DNA from: Primula veris | Taxonomy: Eukaryota; Streptophyta; Magnoliopsida; Ericales; Primulaceae | Length of the DNA: 64,000 nt | NCBI GenBank assembly: GCA_963682055.1 | Contig: OY821747.1 | Span: forward strand, 12,698,258 to 12,762,257 | Direction of reading: 5' to 3' | Part shown: positions 12,851-22,899 of the stretch, piece after piece | How the letters are laid out: each line of letters starts with the position of its first letter | Position numbering within the stretch: position 1 is the first letter of the stretch | The notes under the pieces: model-generated | What the model was told of the DNA's origin: nothing | The model's database searches: none | The model's input: only the letters and a program-made list of their open reading frames with translations | Program-made: the position numbers and the translations under genes

Positions 12851-13054
12851 TGTTGTGATACAACTATTACCTACGTATTTAGGAAGACAGAAGTAGAGAG
12901 GCGGGAAAACAGTATAGTCTTTATTATGAATGAATATCTGAATGAATGATTAAATAGAAGACCCCTAGCCCTCTTTATATAGATAGAGGGGTAGGGTTAC
13001 AAATCCACTTGAGCCCATAAAGTATAAGTCCAAGAGTCCAATGATCTTACAACA
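12851..13054 (-). repeat. Copia 3' LTR (204 bp)
   Basis: On the plus strand this reads TGTTGTGATACAAC to TCTTACAACA, so it is TG...CA in both directions. In element orientation it contains TATATAAAGAGGG, a plausible LTR TATA box. Confidence 0.85.
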
Positions 13055-13635
13055 CTCCCCCTTTGGACGTCTTGAATTCTTCGTCTTCATGCAGTCGATC
13101 TGAGTCGAGTTCATTCGCAGTGCTAAACACATAAAGATCTTAGGGCCGAAAAACCCGGTGTGGGACAAAACCGGTACCTAAGAGAAATTATGTAGCCGAA
13201 TGATATATGCCAAAATACTATGTAAGTAACTAACCATAAAACAGTGTGCCTCATCAAAACCTTACCAGAGCAAACCCAATGGGAAAATATCTGATCGAAG
13301 GAAAAAGAGTGCAACAGTGGTAGTAATAGGGGATCAACCAGAAAACAGGTGTCTCATCAAAACCTTGCCAGAGTAAACCCAGTAGGAAAAAACTCTGGTC
13401 GAAGGACAAAAGAGTACACAGTGGTAAGAAGTATACGACAGGATACTCCCCCTGATTTCGGCAATCCTTAGTGATATAACAGGGAACATGTCTCGCTAAA
13501 AACCTTGTCAAGAAAAACCCAGTGGGAAAAACCTTGTACTAAGGACAAAAAGAGTATACATGGATACAACGGGATGCTCCCCCTCACTTGTACACGACAG
13601 GGTGCGAGAATTTCGACTCCGACATAAAATGTTGC
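13055..13635 (-). repeat. Copia 3' internal region with repeated 'CCCAGTGGGAAAAA' modules
   Basis: Three or four diverged modules of roughly 100 bp repeat a motif reading, on the plus strand, CTCATCAAAACCTTGCCAGAGTAAACCCAG or similar, followed by GGAAAAA and GGACAAAAGAGTA. The same modules occur near the 3' LTR of the other copia element (47560-47900). The open frames here are by-products. Confidence 0.75.
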
Positions 13636-13636
13636 T

Positions 13637-14060
13637 CTAAGGTAGCTCAGATAGCCTACGTAGGCCAATCGCCCGTACGTGCTTCTGAAAAGAATGTTTT
13701 GGCAGTGACTTGGTGAACAAGTCAACGTGGTTATTCTCTGAACCAATATGCTTCACTTCAATCTTTTGAAGCGTTTGTTGTTCATGTGTAAAGAACAACT
13801 TTGGCGAGATATGCTTAGTGGCATCACCTTTGATGTAACCATGCTTCGCTTGATCAATCACAGCGGTGTTGTCCTCATAAATAACAACTGGTTCATCATG
13901 ATCGTAAGCTAGATCACATGTGTTTCGAATATGGCCAATAACTGCTCGAAGCTAGACACACTCTCTAGTCGCCTCATAGAGCACGAGTAGCTCAGAGTGG
14001 TTAGTCGAAGTGACCACTAGAGTCTGTTTACGAGACCTCCAGGATATCGCCGTGTTACCA
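13637..14060 (-). pseudogene. Ty1/copia RNase H C-terminal remnant
   Basis: The minus-strand frame begins abruptly at NTAISWRSRKQT, continues with TSTNHSELLVLYEATRECV, one in-frame TAG, then VVIYEDNTAVIDQAKHGYIK, HISPKLFFTHE and DLFTKSLPKHSF, and stops at 13637. These are standard copia RNase H motifs. The N-terminal part of the domain and all upstream domains are missing. Confidence 0.9.
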
Positions 14061-14062
14061 AT

Positions 14063-14243
14063 GGTATTTAGGGAGACAGAAGTAGAGAGAGGCGGGAACA
14101 GTATAGTCTTCATTATGAATGAATATCTGAATGAATGATCAGATACAAAACCCCTAGCCCTTTTTATATAGATAGAGGGGTAGGGTTACAAGCCCACTTG
14201 AGCCCATAAAGTATAAGCCCAAGAGTCCAATAATCTTACAACA
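14063..14243 (-). repeat. Copia 5' LTR, truncated at its inner end
   Basis: Homologous to 12851-13054 from GTATTTAGG through TCTTACAACA, but lacking about 22 bp at the end facing pol, where the deletion junction lies. The match is close but carries several substitutions and a few indels. Confidence 0.8.
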
Positions 14244-14248
14244 GTAAC

Positions 14249-15759
14249 ACTATTAACTAAATAAACTTATCAATTTATGTTCACGTAAGCATGAGAAATG
14301 TAAAATCGTAAGTATTTCTTTTTTTAAAACCAAATTCAAACGTTAAATGATACTATCATATTTGTTTTTTTATGTGCCCTTTTTTTTGGTATACAAACTT
14401 AGCTTAAAAAAATTGGAAAAAAAACTTAATTATTATACTAATTTACAAGAATTTACAAGTATTAAATCGTCTATGTTGTCATGAAAAACAGATATACAAT
14501 ATCACATATTTACAAGTACTCTTAATTTAACCTTGAATTATTCTATTTTTTTAAAATAACCTATTAATAGTTGGAATAAGGGTACCCTGTAAATTAATCT
14601 CATATAAATACTAGTTATTTTCTTAATTTTATCAAATCAAACTATAAATAAACTAGTTTTATATTAGTATTTTTATTTTTAAAAAAATATGTTGTTTTTA
14701 TAACATTATAAATCCAAAAATAAAATAAGAGCGTTAAATTTTTTTAAACTAAAAATGTGGACGAGTAACTAGTGTATATGTTGCTTGATTTATTAATATT
14801 TTTCTAAGAAAGCTAATATATATATATTAGCTCAAAGTGTCATAATCACATATAATTTAAGGTGTCGGTTCCCTTTTTCAATATTTAATGTGACACATTT
14901 TCTTCATTTTCCAAGTTAATTAACATAATTGCATAAATACCAAATTTTGATCATCTTATTTTTTTACAATACAAATTAGTATATTAGAGTATTAGATATG
15001 TCAATTTTATTTTTCCAGTTACAATATAATTAATTAAATGGAAATAAAAATACTAAAATATTATTTTTTTTATCTCTTTTTTTCACCTAATTAAACTTAT
15101 TGGGTTAGGAAAATAGATTAAGAGAAAAAATATATTAAAAAAATTACAGAAGAAAATTTTAATTATTACCTAAAAAAAAATACTTAGTTATTTATATAGT
15201 ATAGTTTAATAAGTTTTACCTAGTGAATTAAGAATAAAAAGAGAATGCATATTGTTACTTTAAATGATATATGAATATATCTATTAATATAATGGACCTA
15301 TTTTCTAAAGAGAGAGAATAACTTTTGATTTATTTATAAGGCATAAGAGGTGGGTCAAATAATACAATTGTCATCTATCCAATAGTGTAGAAAACCAACT
15401 CACTTATCCTCTCTAAGAGGACTAAATAATTGTCACTTAACTTGTACAATATGCGTTTAAAAATGTTTTAAAATAAGGAATTATGCCAATCCTTTTTGTA
15501 TTCAATTTGCTGATATTAAGTTGATTTTATTTATTAGGTTTTTATCTTGTTTCCATATCTATCTATCATTGTACTATTATAAATTGGGTGTATATATAGC
15601 ATTATAATTAATTTTATGTATTTTTATTTCACATGGTAGTAGTAGGGCCTAACTATTTTGAGTTCTAAAATACTTGATTTGATTCCTCGTTGGGTTTATT
15701 TTTAAAAATATTTCTTAATTTCTATTTTCTTGTCAATTTGGTGCTTCGTTTATCCTAAC
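14249..15759. other. AT-rich spacer
   Basis: Very AT-rich, with no coding potential recognised. An inverted partner of 12713-12733 is at 15394-15412. Confidence 0.5.
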
Positions 15760-16622
15760 TAGTGATGATAATTTTGCGGGTTTCAACCCGATCCGACCCG
15801 ACCCATCGCAGGTCGGATAAAAATGCAATTCTATTTGGGTCGGGTTGAGTTTAAATGGATAAAAATACAACTTAAAAAATGCAAGTTAATATTCCCACTC
15901 TTCTATATCTCTCATCTATACTAAACTCTTTTTTCTATAATAAAAGAGAACATATTTAGGTAAAAATACAAATTAAAAAATACAAATTAACACACTCTCC
16001 CTCTCTTTCCTCTTTCATATAAATTAAACTTTTTTTTTTTTATATTTTAAATGAGTAAAAGTACAATTTAAAAAGTGTAATTTAAGACTCTCTCTCATAT
16101 ACATTAAACTCTATCTCCTATATTAATACATAACATACATTTTGATGGGTTTATTAAAAAAAATCTTATATACAATTAATTTATTAATTAATGAAACGAT
16201 ATTTATGGTAAATATGAATGGAATTTATTCATGTTAATTAATAGATAATATCCTTTCGTCTTTATTTATAAAATAATTTACAGGAAATCAAATCATCATA
16301 TCAATTATATACATTCATATTATATTTTTACATATAACAATGTTTTAATTCTCGAAATTAATGAGCCGAAAGTAATTCAATAAACATGGAAATGCCAAAC
16401 AGAATAATGTAAAATTTAAATCCGTAAATTAATTTGAAAGGTTATTTAATGTCACGTTAGTATATTTATATTATATTTTCAAATCAAATAATTTTTTACT
16501 CTAACTAAAAGGGAAAAAAATATTGTCAAATGGGTCGGATCGAGTCAAATGGGTAAAAGCATGAGTTTGTCCGCCTCAGGTCGGGTCGGGTCGGATTGAA
16601 ACCCGTAAAATTTTCATCCCTA
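15760..16622. mobile_element. hAT-like non-autonomous element, 863 bp
   Basis: The ends are long inverted repeats of about 45 bp: the left begins TAGTGATGATAATTTTGCGG and then GGTTTCAACCCGATCCGACC, and the right mirrors this, ending AAAATTTTCATCCCTA. An exact 8-bp duplication, ATCCTAAC, flanks it (15752-15759 and 16623-16630). The interior is AT-rich with no transposase. Confidence 0.93.
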
Positions 16623-17863
16623 ATCCTAACTCTATTATCACTACTACCCATATCGTTGATTCTTTTGGTTGGAATCTTTTTGCATCGCGTTTTCTTTATC
16701 ATGAAGTCAAGTGTTGATCCATTTTGTTACCCAAAGATGAGTAGTCTCGGTAATTTATTGTGGTTTATCGAGTTAGTGTTTCATATAAATGCTTAATTTT
16801 AGTCTGAGAATCTAATAATTATTTATGTTGTTTCTAAAACATTCTAAGCGGGTTTCCGGTTGAGATCTATCTATTCTATTGGCACATGTTCGGTTGGAAA
16901 CTTGGAATTGAAACCCGAGTCAGTGGCTACATCATTTTTGCGTAAATTCCTTCCCTCTTTTGCCCAGTTCCCAAAAATAAATTAAAATAAACGGTATTAG
17001 TCATTTGACAGTCTGTAAATCTGTTTAAATGACAAAAAAAACACTAGACAATGATACAAGATAGATCGGTGAGTCATTTAGACTGTTTCTAAAAACATTC
17101 TATGGTCATTTGACAAAAATAGTTTGTGGTCAATAACTAGAACTTACTACATACATCAAGGTTGCACGGGTATGGGTACGAATATCGTACCCGATACGAT
17201 ACAACGGGTATGACGATACGAGAATTTTGATTTTTTTGGGTACGGTATGTTGGGGTACGTCTAATAATTTAATATATATATTAATAGGTTAATTAAATCT
17301 AGCAAAATCATTATTTTTAATTAAAATGAAAATTAAATTCATGCATTTTAAAACATAGAAAATGGTGGGGCTATATAAGATTGATTTTCCGCAAATTTTA
17401 TGTACAATAATATTTTATTCTTTTACATTTTCACACCCTATATATTTAATTAATCAAAATTTCATCACTAATGAAACATTGAAATATAATTAAAAATCAT
17501 TATATAAGTAGACTATACGAGAGTAATAAATTAATATTCTCATATTTTTCAAATCTAAGTCTAATTTCATTTTTCTGAATTAAAAAAATATTTAAATATT
17601 TTTGCCATATCGGAGTTGTCAAACTCAACGGTACTTCAACTGGCATACCTTAGCCGTACCCATAAAATAAAAGAAAAAAATCGGTGTACACATACATGCT
17701 ACATAGACATACATAGAATCTTGGAGTGAATATTGATTGCTTTAGAAAGCTTGAAATTTAAATTGTAATTCGCTAAATGGTTTGGGGAAAAACTTTACTT
17801 AATTCGTTTATATAATAAAATTGACCGAATTAGTCCTTGGCTAGAGTTTACAACCTCACTGAC

Positions 17864-17867
<4 letters not shown>

Positions 17868-17902
<35 letters not shown>

Positions 17903-17908
17903 GAGAGA
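17868..17908. repeat. (GA)n microsatellite
   Basis: About 14 GA units, then a short interruption and a few more. Confidence 0.93.
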
Positions 17909-17940
17909 TATGTAAATAAGGTTTTTCTTTGTTTGCTCAC

Positions 17941-17964
17941 TCATGCATGCATGCATGCATGCAA
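17941..17964. repeat. (ATGC)n microsatellite
   Basis: Six tandem CATG/ATGC units. Confidence 0.9.
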
Positions 17965-18630
17965 ATTCCCTACAATTTTATTAATTGCTTTTATTTATCT
18001 TTAATTAGTAATTCATGGTAATCAATTGCTCCATCCATTCCCTTTTAATTATACATTATTACTTTTTAGAAAATTCATAAATTATTGTCTACTTTCCATA
18101 ATTGGTAATTCTAATCTTTTGCAATTACATATATAGCATATTTTATAATTAAGTATTTGTTTTATAAGGGTAAACATTGGAAGAAATATAAAAAAATTAT
18201 GTCATTATTTTGTCCTCTTAATATGGGTGATTTCCAAAGGAGGACAATAATTTGGGAACGAGTAATTAACGATTGACAACTCATGTATGCTACACTAGCA
18301 ACGTCCAGAATAGTGGCGCGAGCCATTTTACATAAAAACTAGAAAACAGTGTTTGAATATTATTTTATTGTTTTATGTGTGGACGACCTGTCAATTTAGA
18401 TTGCGTATTCTTATGAGTTTGAGGGATTAAAAATAATAAACTATTTGTATTTAAGTCTTCAATATATAGTTGAAATTAAAAACTAGGTTTTATTTATATT
18501 ACAGTTTTTAATATACGGTTGAAATTACGAACTGATTTTTATTTATATTTAAATTTTGAATAAGTTTTGAATATATAGTTGAAATTACGAACCAAGTTTC
18601 ATTTATATTCTAAGTTTTGAATAACTAATT

Positions 18631-18767
18631 GACCAGGGTTTGAGATGGAAAAGAGGCACGGTCAGAAAAACTGTGTTTAAGTCTGAACCGTCTGATTAAA
18701 GGATCAGACGGTCCAGAGTTAAAAACAGTTTTCCTGACTTCCGTTTGAGTTACCTGAAACCCTGATC
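18631..18767. mobile_element. Foldback (near-palindromic) miniature element, 137 bp
   Basis: Almost the whole segment is an inverted repeat. The left arm starts GACCAGGGTTTGAG and runs through AAAAACTGTGTTTAA to ACCGTCTGAT. After a loop of about 6 bases the right arm returns as ATCAGACGGT, TTAAAAACAGTTTT and AAACCCTGATC. Arms are about 65 bp with scattered mismatches. RNA from either strand would form one long hairpin. It may be a MITE or a young small-RNA precursor. Confidence 0.8.
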
Positions 18768-19320
18768 TCCGAAAAGGTGGATCTTTCCACTCTCCCTCTC
18801 TCTATACCTTGCCGTCACACGCTCTCTCTCTTTCTATTTGTTTCTCTTTTCCATGTTCAAAATATGAGAGTTGTAACTAATTCCCTACTCAACCGAGTGA
18901 ATTAACCATAACATCATAATATCACTTTTGGTCCTTCTATTTCTAAATATTTCACCCATTTATCATAAACACACTACTATAGTTTGTTTGAGTGGAGTTA
19001 GTATATGAATGGTTAAATTATACCATGTAGACGCACAAACCATTGTTTTACCCTTTTGTTTTTATTAATATTATTCAATTCAATTTTGATATTAATATGT
19101 TAACGATGGTTTAAATTCAATTTTGTTTGCATCTTCTAATTCACGATATAAGTTTACTAAACTTACACTTAAACAAATATTTTTACACAAATATAATTTA
19201 ATTCGTTCATACTCATTCATAAATGGAAACCTATTTTTTTTATTATACAAATATAATTTAATTTAATTCATTGTACTTGTAGATTATAGAATATTCATAC
19301 TTATAATATTAATAAGATTA
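18768..19320. other. AT-rich spacer
   Basis: Nothing coding recognised. A CT-rich patch lies at 18786-18850. Confidence 0.45.
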
Positions 19321-19329
19321 TATTTTAAT

Positions 19330-19949
19330 TATTTTGTATGGGAAAATTTTAAAGTTAAATTTATTAATTGTATTGAATATGTATTGTATCCGTATAGGTA
19401 CCGTAACGGATACTAAAATAAATAAAGAAAATAGTCCTGCTAGTGGATCGTATTTGTAGCTAACATGAAATTATTAGTATTTTAAGCATAGTTGAAAATG
19501 GTAAAAGGGCATTATGAAAGAATACATAGTGATGATAAGCTAACATCAAATTATGGTTGAAAATTATAAAATGGTAAATGTACCGGACGCCTCTCTCTCT
19601 CTACATATAATAAAATCCCTTAAAATTCTTAATTAACCCTATTTTATATGGGAAAATTTTAAAATTAATTTATTAATTGTACGGAATAAGTATGGTACCC
19701 TTCCATACGCTTGTCAAACCCAAGAAATAATAAAATGGTAAAATACAATAAAAAGTTAACAGATATTATTTGCGTAGATAAGGTACCAGATACCAAAAAA
19801 ATAAAGAAAATAGTAGATGATAGTGAAATCTAACATGAAATTATTGGCATTTTGAGCATAGTTTGAAATAGTAAAAGGAGCCATATGAAAGAAGGTACAG
19901 TGATGAGATTAGGGTTTGGTAGAAAGACTAAAATTAGGGTAGCGACAGC

Positions 19950-19983
<34 letters not shown>

Positions 19984-20038
19984 CTACATATAAGAAAAGC
20001 TCTTAAAATCTAACAAATTAGTAAAAGAAATAAAGAAG
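19330..20038 (+). promoter_or_regulatory. Upstream region of kelch-like copy 1, duplicated in tandem
   Basis: Two diverged copies of a block of about 300-350 bp lie head to tail, roughly 19330-19635 and 19640-20010. Both contain TATGGGAAAATTTTAAA, AATAAAGAAAATAGT, CTAACATGAAATTATT, CATTTT or TATTTT with AGCATAG, and end in a CTCTCTCTCTCT tract followed by TACATATAA. The second copy has an added (TA)n run at 19961-19983, 56 bp before the ATG, where a TATA box would sit. Confidence 0.7.
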
Positions 20039-22127
20039 ATGGATGGAGATGGAGAGGGGGTTAAGAGGAAGTTTGCTGTGGAAAAGAATCTATTCATCTT
20101 CTGCAATGTGGATTGTGGTCCCAAATGTGCTATTTTATACAAATTAAATATTAGTATTACTACTTGTCGTAGCGGTGGTGATGATAAGAAGATCATGGTT
20201 CAGCCATCAAAAAATAATGACCTAATGCTAGTTGAACTCTTCTATGATCAAAGATCGATACCTTGAATCACTTCCGTGGCTGCCTGTGTTTTGGGATCCA
20301 CTTTGTACGTGATGCCTCACGACGAGGAAAAAACATATGGTTCCAGTAATAGGTGTCTTATCGTCCTTTACTCGGAAGAAAATAGAAAACTAGTCTTCGC
20401 ACAACGGGAGACACTCCCTCCCTATACGCTTGATCTCCTCCATGACAAGCCGAAGAAGAGAGAGATGCCTGTTTTTCCGTTTGGAAGAAAGACATTCCCT
20501 CTCATGATAGCCGCTGGTAAGAATATCTTTGCTCTCTCCAATATGGTTCGCAGACTCCAAACCCCACATCCTTGCTTCGAGTTGCTTGATCCCATATCAT
20601 TCAATTGGACTCAATTAGAAATCCCTCCTTTCCACAATGACCAATACATTATAAGGGGTTTCGTTGTGCTGGAAAAGGACGGTTTCATACTTGTCTCCCT
20701 CGTAGATATAGAAGATGATGTATTTTATTACTCGTACAATATTAGCTCTGGAGTATGGTGTCTTGTTCATCTAACCGAAACTGCTCTCTCTTTTAATTTA
20801 AATCCTTATTATACTCTGAATCACTGTATATATAAAGAAGCTGTAGTTGTAGGCAGTGATATATACACCTATTATCCTGAATTTAAGTCGCTCCTAGTAT
20901 TCGGTTACAAGGTTGTTCCAGGAGTTGATAAACCTTGTGATACAATCTCACTTGGCCCGCAAGCAAAAGTTGAAGGCTTGGAATTTAATGAAGCTCACGA
21001 CTTGTTCGAGGGCTACAATAACGAGAGAACCGGTACCGTTGCAATAGTAGACGACGGAATACTCTGTCTACTCCATACCCTAGTTTCTTATAAACTGGAT
21101 TACCAATACTTTTGTGTTACCTTTCTTCAACTTCTTCCAGACCGGAAATGTAATACCCTCAACTCCTTTCCCTGTGTTTTTTCCACTGAGAGTGTAAATC
21201 GTGCCCCAATAGCTATCAACTCTTGTTTTGTCATGTAAGTCATCTCTTTCTTCTCCCTGTTTATGAAATTTTTATAAAACAGTTAGCTTGTTAGTTACCA
21301 TCTTGCCTTTCTTCTTCTTCGCTTAAAGATATCTTTAAATTGTAGTGGACATAAGTATATAACAAACCAAAAAAGGCCTCGGAAAGGAGCATACAAGCCT
21401 AGGCCTTACCTCCTTCCCAGGAGTAAATAAATGATTTCCAAAAGGAAAAAACATGGGAATTGGGAATCACTTTTGGAATTTGGGGACTTATCTTCAAAGC
21501 CTAAGAATAAACTGGCTAATAGTCTTTTTTACTGACCATAAAATGCAACGAAAATAGCGTTGACCATCTGTACAAGAACTTAAAACCCTGTGCGGGCGTC
21601 AAAGTTAGCCAAGGACTTGCTCTCCAGGCGCTTTCCTTGGGTTGTTCACTTGGCAAACACCTTGACCTTATCCAATTATTTTCCCAAGGAGAAAAGGCTT
21701 GAGCCATTATGTTCCCTATCATTTACTTTTGCATTTTGTTGATTGCTAGACTTTCTTTCATGAAAGATGATCTCTTTGTTTTCATGCTTAATTCCTCGAA
21801 ATTACCATTCTCTTACGCAACTGGAAATCAGACTTAGTTTCTGCCAAGGGATATTTGATAAGCTTTATGTGGAAAGCCTTAAATGTTGCCTCCTTTTCTT
21901 TTAGTTTTTTAAATATTGCATTGTTGGTAGTCTTGGCTATTTCCTTCTCATTCTATCGATTTTCTCTCTTGGTTCCACTTGGCACTATCTAACGCTTTTT
22001 TTAATGTCTTATTAGGAACGATCTTGAGGAAAAAAGGGACCATCGTCGTGCGAAGCGAGCAAATGACGCTGATGCCAACGCTATGATTGGGATGGAAAGT
22101 AGTTGTACAGAAGTTGAAACCATGTGA
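20039..22127 (+). pseudogene. Kelch-like beta-propeller gene, copy 1, with in-frame TGA at codon 76
   Basis: Two exons: 20039-21234 and 22016-22127 (donor after ...CFV, acceptor attag), ending TGA. The frame opens MDGDGEGVKRKF and is broken by TGA at 20264-20266, where copy 2 has an arginine codon. The same frame then stays open to the splice site. The product has no family name I recognise. It shows kelch/F-box-associated features: LYVMPHDEE, PVFPFGRKT with an aliphatic run, CFELLDPISFNWTQLE, PPFHNDQY, FVVLEKDGFILVS and YYSYNISSGVW, suggesting propeller blades. The last exon is charged (EKRDHRRAKRANDADAN) and also occurs in copy 2. No F-box, signal peptide or membrane segment is visible. With one nonsense codon it is probably a recent pseudogene; internal initiation is the only obvious alternative. 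Confidence 0.75.
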
Positions 22128-22899
22128 TGGGCACCTTATCTCAGGTCTATTATGGTTCTTTATTTTATTTTGTTGGGAACTGAAAACTCGTGAGGTTGTC
22201 TTTTCAAAACAACGTTTCAGTGAACTTATCTTAAATTATTTTCGGCATGGATGTATGCTGTTTGTAATGTGATATTGGAAGATGCCAGTGTTGTTCTCAG
22301 TCGTTAATCTTTTTCTATTTCCTTATTAGTTCTTACCATGTTATCTATCGTCTCCATACTAGGTCATAAGCCACTATGGTGTATCTTTTATAACTTAATT
22401 ACCAATCAGTTTTACTCAAAAAGCTTAATTAGTACAACTCTGACCGTATTCCTGTAACTCTCTCTACCTCTTTCCAAATCTGTTTTACTCTCTTCGACAT
22501 TAACAAACAACCCACCCCACTCTCTTCGAACTCTATCGTTTCTCATTCTACATTACTTCGGTGCCGGTTTGCCCGAGATCGAAGCTGTTGGCGGTGATGA
22601 TGCAGCAATCTCTGGCGAGGGTGATTCCGTGAATCTGGTCGTCGTTCTCCATTTGGCGAAGACGATGGTGATGTTCAGCGACGGGATCTGATGGCACATC
22701 TCCTGTGACACGGACCTGTGACGACGTCAACGACGATTCTCTCTTCTCTGCCCTCATCTCTCTCCCGTTACGATGTCGACGACGAGTCTCTCTTCTCCAC
22801 CGTCATTATCTCCCAGGTCCCTGCAATGGAGCCATGGACCAATGTTGTAAGTTTGAAAAAGATTGTTGGTTTTTTGGCCACCCCTTGTAGCGTGAGTTA
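22128..22899. other. Spacer containing a GC-rich, possibly captured 5' gene end
   Basis: From about 22440 the sequence becomes CT-rich and then, at 22560-22850, markedly GC-rich. It ends in an ATG (22826) that opens MEPWTNVV directly before a GTAAG donor-like site. This resembles a 5' UTR and truncated first exon. It has no counterpart next to the intact MAP3K-epsilon copy, and the source gene is not recognised. Confidence 0.35.

Larger units (their letters stand above)
12851..14243 (-). mobile_element. Internally deleted Ty1/copia retrotransposon with target duplication
   Basis: The element lies on the minus strand and is flanked by GTAAC on both sides (12846-12850 and 14244-14248). Both ends carry related LTRs that start TGTTGTAAGAT in element orientation. 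Between them lies only the distal RNase H part of pol plus the copia 3' region. The 5' LTR joins pol directly inside the RNase H motif NTAISWRS, so the primer site, gag, integrase and reverse transcriptase are gone. A purine tract, AAAGGGGGAG, abuts the 3' LTR at 13055. Confidence 0.88.
16631..18630. other. Gene-free stretch with a degenerate GGGTACG-rich element
   Basis: No gene. Around 17160-17270 a cluster of GGGTACG, GTACCC and GATACGATAC words resembles one end of another hAT-like miniature element. A related CCGTACCCAT occurs near 17664, but no matching end or duplication could be fixed. Confidence 0.4.

Noticed and set aside
13123..13746. Chain of minus-strand frames with hydrophobic stretches
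   Set aside because: They come from the repeated copia 3' modules and share the same words in different frames.
17160..17680. A further hAT-like element with GGGTACG ends
   Set aside because: Only one end is convincing. No matching terminus or target duplication was found, so it is mentioned only in the spacer entry.
22548..22757. Minus-strand 69-codon frame in the GC-rich patch
   Set aside because: It is open and has varied composition, but there is no recognised domain and no splice partner; the plus-strand first-exon reading is no better supported.
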